From positions 1-56,182 of the forward strand of contig NZ_JAVHXT010000014.1 of the NCBI RefSeq assembly GCF_031119335.1: a DNA stretch of 56,182 nucleotides, written 5' to 3'. Position 1 is the first letter of the stretch. Every line of letters begins with the position of its first letter. The stretch is from Pedobacter sp. (GTDB lineage Bacteria > Bacteroidota > Bacteroidia > Sphingobacteriales > Sphingobacteriaceae). This document shows positions 52,572 through 56,182 of the stretch, one piece after another. Position numbers and translations under genes: made by a program. The notes beneath the pieces are model-generated. The model had not been told where the DNA came from. It made no database searches and worked only from the letters and a program-made list of their open reading frames with translations.

Positions 52572-53072
52572 TTATTTCTGTTTGATTTCTTTAATTACTT
52601 GATCAGTGATATCTGCCAACGGATTTAGATACAACACGCTGGTTGTTGAGCTATCTAAAACCTGCATGTATTTCCCCCTTAAAGCCACAGTTTTTATGGC
52701 TGCCATTACTTTTTCTGTATAAGGCTTTGTTAGTAGCTCTTTATATTCAGCAATTTTTTTATTTGCCATTTCGCCGTATGCTTTCAAATCTTTATCTGCA
52801 GTTTGGGCATCGCCTATGGCCTTAATAGCATTAGGTGCTTTAGCATCTAGTTTATACAAGCTATCTGCTTGCGTTACCAATTTATTTAGAGCGGCTTGTT
52901 TCTTATTGTATTCGGCAGCATAACCAGCCGTTTCTTTAGCTACTAAGGTGTCAATTTTTGCAAATTCACTCATACTTGCTATCACTTTTTGCCCATTAAC
53001 AATGGCCAGTTGAGCCTTACTTTGAAAGGCAAAAAATAATAGCGTAACAAGAATTGGGATATTTTTTTTCAT
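52572..53072 (-). CDS. OmpH/Skp-like periplasmic chaperone
   Basis: 166 residues. Signal peptide (ILVTLLFFAFQSKAQ), then IVNGQKVIASMSEFAKIDTL, a long helical hairpin rich in Lys/Glu/Ala (AAEYNKKQAALNKLVTQADS) and a C-terminal beta strand (SVLYLNPLADITDQVIKEIK). This is the Skp/OmpH pattern: a trimeric 'jellyfish' chaperone for outer-membrane proteins. It is usually beside bamA; here it lies between two YadA-head genes, so it may be dedicated to them. No known active site to check. Confidence 0.88.
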   Translation of the reverse strand: MKKNIPILVTLLFFAFQSKAQLAIVNGQKVIASMSEFAKIDTLVAKETAGYAAEYNKKQAALNKLVTQADSLYKLDAKAPNAIKAIGDAQTADKDLKAYGEMANKKIAEYKELLTKPYTEKVMAAIKTVALRGKYMQVLDSSTTSVLYLNPLADITDQVIKEIKQK

Positions 53073-53240
53073 TTGTTTATTTATTGAGAAAGCGAATTAA
53101 TTAAGGCTTTAATATTTTGATATAAATTATTACTTGATGTGTATTTGAGTTTAAAATAGAGGGCGAGATTATAGAAATCTCCATTATGTGCAATCATCAT
53201 CCCTAAACATGCTACTTCCCTCTACTCTTTTACCTCAGCC

Positions 53241-53263
53241 CTCCCTCTCCAAAGGAGAGGGAG
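53241..53263. repeat. CTCCCTCTCC hairpin
   Basis: CTCCCTCTCC (53241-53250), loop AAA, GGAGAGGGAG (53254-53263). A perfect stem preceded by CCTCAGCC. Without a T-run on the reverse strand it is not a good terminator for the upstream gene; the type is common as an intergenic repeat. Confidence 0.5.
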
Positions 53264-53327
53264 TTGTTATATGTATTTTTTTAGATTGAGGAAGTTTTCT
53301 TAACCTTTCTCCACTCAACCTTTTATT

Positions 53328-56182
53328 TTAAATACGACTTACAACGAACCAGTTTGTGCCGTCAGACTGTATTACCCAACCTTGCCATATTGATGCACCG
53401 GTTATTCCAGTAGCTGCAGCATTTCCATCTATGGTACCGCCAGCAGAAACTACATTGACTGCACCTGTTCCTTCAATCATCTTAACTGTATATCGTTTAC
53501 CTTTATTAGTAGCCGCAGCAGCTGGCAGTGTAATTTTAACCGTTGTAGCTACACCAGTTTGAACCAATATGGTTTCGTCTGTTGCTAGCATTGTGTAATC
53601 TGCTGATTTGGTTTCAATGGCTGTACTTGTACTTGCTGCAATGGTTTTCAAAACTCCATTTGCATCTGCTACTACAAGGTTGTCTGTAGCAAGGCCTGCA
53701 ATAGTATTTATATCACGAATGCGAACGTTACCAGAACCAATATCCAAACGTTCTGTTGGGGCAATTGCTATATCTGTACCAATATTGCCATTATTTAAAA
53801 TAGTTAACGCATTTCTACGTACACCAATACCTCCATTACCTACTTGTAAAAGTGCTGTACTTGCCGTTGTAATAGCATTATATCTACCTAATACAAGCTC
53901 ATTTGTTCCTGAAGAAATGCTTCCATTTCCAAAGACTGCAGAATTACGTCCATTCGCTTCATTTTCAGCACCAGAAGTAAATGAGTTAACTCCCACTGCT
54001 TTATTCATCGTACCTGTAGCAAAGGCTTCTGTTGTTCCAGTAGGAATTGTATTAAAGGCACCGAAAGTAGCTGAATTATTTCCATTTGCCTTGTTACCTT
54101 GTCCTGCAGCAAAAGCATTTATATCTGAAGCTTCATTCTGTTGTCCAAACGCAGCAGAATTTACCCCTGCAGTACCTATATGGCTAGTTCCACCACGCAC
54201 TGCACCTTCTACATCAAGTGCCGCACCTGTTTGCAATGCGTTTTTACCTATGGCCACACTTCCCATTTGGTAAATATTTTGTGTATTTGCAGTTGCACCT
54301 GCATTAGTGGCTACGTTAAACCAAGGTTCAATAGCTAACGTAGACGGATTTACTGATTTCAATAATCCCGTTGTTGGATCTGCCACCACTAAAACATCAG
54401 TAGCAGCACCTGTTTGTAAGCCTGCAATGGCTAATGTATTTGTGACATCTGTCGTAATAGTAGTAGGCTTAGTTAATGCACCCCCTAATTGAATGTTATT
54501 TACTGTTTTTGTTAAACCATTATCTGCTGTTACTGTTGCAGGCAAAATTGTAGAAACCTCTTTTACCTTTAACACACCGTTCACATCAGCAACTACCAAC
54601 CTATCATTCGCATCGGTACTGATATAGTTTGGTCTTTCAGCGGCTTCTACAGTTCTCCAAGCGGCCAATGGACCGTAACCTAATGCTCCAATTCGTACGC
54701 CACCTAAAATTAAATCTAGACGCTCAGTTGGGGTTCTCCAAAAAGCATCAAAGTTTGGATCTGAACCAAAGGCCCAGTTTCCTTTTTGATCTATTACAGC
54801 ACGATATTTAACACCTGCGGTATTTACCAATGTTTTACCTCCATCGCCTTCCGAAGCTCCAGATACACCAAACCAAATCTCTCCACCAAAATCATTTAAT
54901 TTACCTGTTCTAAGTACCATGCCTGCACGTTGTTGGGTTGATAGACTTCCCCATCCGTAATTTGCTGACGATGTACTTGTGTGCCCTTCAAAGGCCGCTA
55001 TAGATTGCCCCATACCTCTTGCCGTTCTAGCACCTATTGCTCCACCAGAAATAATATTACGGTGTACAATTGCCTGTGCTGCACTTGTGGTTGCTAAGCT
55101 GTAGTTTACATCCAAATCTTCATTAGCTTGAAAAGTTACCTTATCGTCATTCTGACGACCTAATAAATTACCATCAGATGGATTGTAACCAAAACCTACT
55201 CTACCTGCTGGAGTTACAATGATATCGTCTAAAACCTGTGTTGATGTAGGAGTACCGGTTGTTGCATTGTTTTTAGTAGCATCTACATTGAAAACACCAA
55301 TTCCATTTTGTGTACCTATAGCTACATTTCCATGTTGGTAAATATTCTGTGTATTTAGTGTTGCCTTATCCGTAGTTAATCTCACATTCCAAGGCTCCAT
55401 CGTCAATATCGCTGGATCTACCGATTTCAATAATCCCGTCGTTGGATCTGCCACCACTAAAACATCAGTAGCAGCCCCTGTTTGTAAGCCTGCAATGGCT
55501 AATGTATTTGTGACATCTGCCGTAATAGTTGTTGGTTTAGTTAATGGCCCACCTAACTGAATATTATCTCCAGTTTTAGTTAAACCGTTATTTGCCGTAA
55601 CTGGGTCAGTTGTTCCTGTTGCGCCGGTTGCACCAGTAGCTCCCTGAGGCCCTTCGGCTCCTGTAGCTCCGGTTAGACCCATTTCACCTTGCGCACCTGT
55701 GGCGCCCTGTGGGCCAGTGGCACCCGTTGCACCATCAGCACCTGTTGCACCCTGAATTCCTTGGATACCCTGCGGGCCAGTGGCACCAGTAGCTCCAACT
55801 GCACCCTGAATTCCTTGGATACCCTGTGGACCAGTGGCTCCTGTAGCTCCGGCTAAGCCTGTTTCACCTTGTACACCGGTTGCGCCCTGTGGGCCAGTGG
55901 CACCCGTCGCACCAACCGCACCATCAGCTCCCGTTGCACCCTGAATACCTTGGATACCCTGCGGACCAGTGGCTCCTGTAGCTCCGGTTAGGCCTATTTC
56001 ACCTTGTGCACCTGTGGCGCCCTGTGGGCCAGTGGCACCCGTAGCCCCAACCGCACCATCAGCTCCCGTTGCACCCTGAATACCTTGGATACCCTGCGGA
56101 CCAGTGGCTCCTGTAGCTCCGGTTAGGCCTATTTCACCTTGTGCACCTGTGGCGCCCTGTGGGCCAGTGGCACCCGTAGCCC
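53328..56182 (-). CDS. Giant surface protein with collagen-like stalk and YadA-like heads (5' end beyond window)
   Basis: Open reading from the stop at 53328 to the right edge, at least 951 residues; the ATG at 55682 is only an internal Met in a GEMG triplet. Visible from the N-terminal side: a Gly-X-Y collagen-like region ([20 protein letters not shown] type), a linker, two copies of a block with NGLTKTG or NGLTKTV and [20 protein letters not shown], a YadA-like head ([20 protein letters not shown]), and a C-terminal beta domain ending [20 protein letters not shown]. No membrane anchor or T9SS domain is seen. The signal peptide would be to the right of the window. Confidence 0.85.
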   Translation of the reverse strand, partial: ATGATGPQGATGAQGEIGLTGATGATGPQGIQGIQGATGADGAVGATGATGPQGATGAQGEIGLTGATGATGPQGIQGIQGATGADGAVGATGATGPQGATGVQGETGLAGATGATGPQGIQGIQGAVGATGATGPQGIQGIQGATGADGATGATGPQGATGAQGEMGLTGATGAEGPQGATGATGATGTTDPVTANNGLTKTGDNIQLGGPLTKPTTITADVTNTLAIAGLQTGAATDVLVVADPTTGLLKSVDPAILTMEPWNVRLTTDKATLNTQNIYQHGNVAIGTQNGIGVFNVDATKNNATTGTPTSTQVLDDIIVTPAGRVGFGYNPSDGNLLGRQNDDKVTFQANEDLDVNYSLATTSAAQAIVHRNIISGGAIGARTARGMGQSIAAFEGHTSTSSANYGWGSLSTQQRAGMVLRTGKLNDFGGEIWFGVSGASEGDGGKTLVNTAGVKYRAVIDQKGNWAFGSDPNFDAFWRTPTERLDLILGGVRIGALGYGPLAAWRTVEAAERPNYISTDANDRLVVADVNGVLKVKEVSTILPATVTADNGLTKTVNNIQLGGALTKPTTITTDVTNTLAIAGLQTGAATDVLVVADPTTGLLKSVNPSTLAIEPWFNVATNAGATANTQNIYQMGSVAIGKNALQTGAALDVEGAVRGGTSHIGTAGVNSAAFGQQNEASDINAFAAGQGNKANGNNSATFGAFNTIPTGTTEAFATGTMNKAVGVNSFTSGAENEANGRNSAVFGNGSISSGTNELVLGRYNAITTASTALLQVGNGGIGVRRNALTILNNGNIGTDIAIAPTERLDIGSGNVRIRDINTIAGLATDNLVVADANGVLKTIAASTSTAIETKSADYTMLATDETILVQTGVATTVKITLPAAAATNKGKRYTVKMIEGTGAVNVVSAGGTIDGNAAATGITGASIWQGWVIQSDGTNWFVVSRI
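54346..54520 (-). repeat. Internal nucleotide repeat, copy 1 (pair at 55414-55588)
   Basis: About 175 bp coding the [20 protein letters not shown] block. Its partner at 55414-55588 is nearly identical, including CCACCACTAAAACATCAGTA in both. The high DNA identity shows a recent duplication or gene conversion within the gene. Confidence 0.7.
55671..56182 (-). repeat. 135-bp tandem repeat of the collagen-like stalk
   Basis: Unit starts at 55671, 55851, 55986 and 56121, judged by the recurring GG(T/C)TA(A/G)(A/G)CC word. Spacings are 180, 135 and 135 bp, i.e. 135 bp (45 codons, 15 Gly-X-Y triplets), with one unit longer by 45 bp. The last copies are nearly identical and continue past the window. 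Differing copies suggest length variation by slippage or recombination. Confidence 0.75.

Noticed and set aside
53241..53263. Terminator for the giant adhesin gene
   Set aside because: Perfect stem, but on the minus strand it is not followed by a T-run; kept only as a repeat.
53608..54273. 221-residue plus-strand frame inside the giant adhesin gene
   Set aside because: Antisense shadow; stops are missing only because the real frame is Gly/Ala/Asn-rich. The minus frame has recognisable YadA-like repeats.

Overview
The window looks like the chromosome of a Bacteroidota species close to Pedobacter/Sphingobacteriaceae. The evidence is AT-rich DNA, Bacteroidota-type promoters (TTG - about 20 nt - TAnnTTTG), few Shine-Dalgarno sites, many lipoproteins with short SPII signals, and type IX secretion (T9SS) families (PorP/SprF, gliding-type C-terminal domain, PorE-like OmpA protein). 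No rRNA, tRNA, CRISPR array or full insertion sequence is visible. Family names are recognised from memory and were not searched.

Region 1 (1-12.3 kb) is mostly core chromosome. It holds rpsL-rpsG (rpsG runs off the left edge), an SDR oxidoreductase overlapping an AraC regulator behind a tandem 23-bp repeat, small lipoprotein and membrane genes, a DnaQ/GIY-YIG exonuclease fusion flanked by two copies of a palindromic intergenic element, a DUF4397 lipoprotein, a TPR signalling protein with a LuxR-like DNA-binding end, a DUF6686-like protein, an AHSA1/SRPBCC protein and pyrD.

Region 2 (12.6-16.9 kb) looks acquired. Three unrelated single genes (NmrA-like reductase, lipoprotein, membrane protein) are each followed by a 120-220 bp imperfect dyad. 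The dyads have ACATAAC/GTTATGT-type ends and resemble integron attC sites without an integrase. Next comes a short arsenic operon (arsR, DUF6428-like gene, a 41-residue membrane peptide, arsC) with two copies of the same operator and no efflux pump. A long AsmA-family gene follows on the other strand.

Region 3 (20-37.3 kb) is a one-directional run of about 18 secreted, lipoprotein and membrane genes: XAC2610-like, DUF6688-like, YcxB-like, WG-repeat, TonB C-terminal, DKNYY, VanW and GIDE-like proteins, plus unknowns. It is cut into short operons by palindromic repeats and a MITE-like element. The DKNYY gene is split by a -1 frameshift at a TTTAAAA slippery heptamer.

Region 4 (37.3-56.2 kb, minus strand) is a cell-surface cluster. 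Read in the transcription direction it holds a collagen-like/YadA-head giant protein (start beyond the right edge), an OmpH/Skp-like chaperone, a second YadA-head protein, a 1423-residue protein with three FYWVGGTGNW modules, a DUF11 adhesin with a T9SS type-B end, a PorP/SprF barrel and a PorE-like OmpA protein. Smaller genes follow: an NAD(P)-binding protein, VF530, ThuA, a PagL-like lipid A deacylase and a 60-residue protein. The layout suggests chaperone, export partner and anchor encoded next to their surface cargo.
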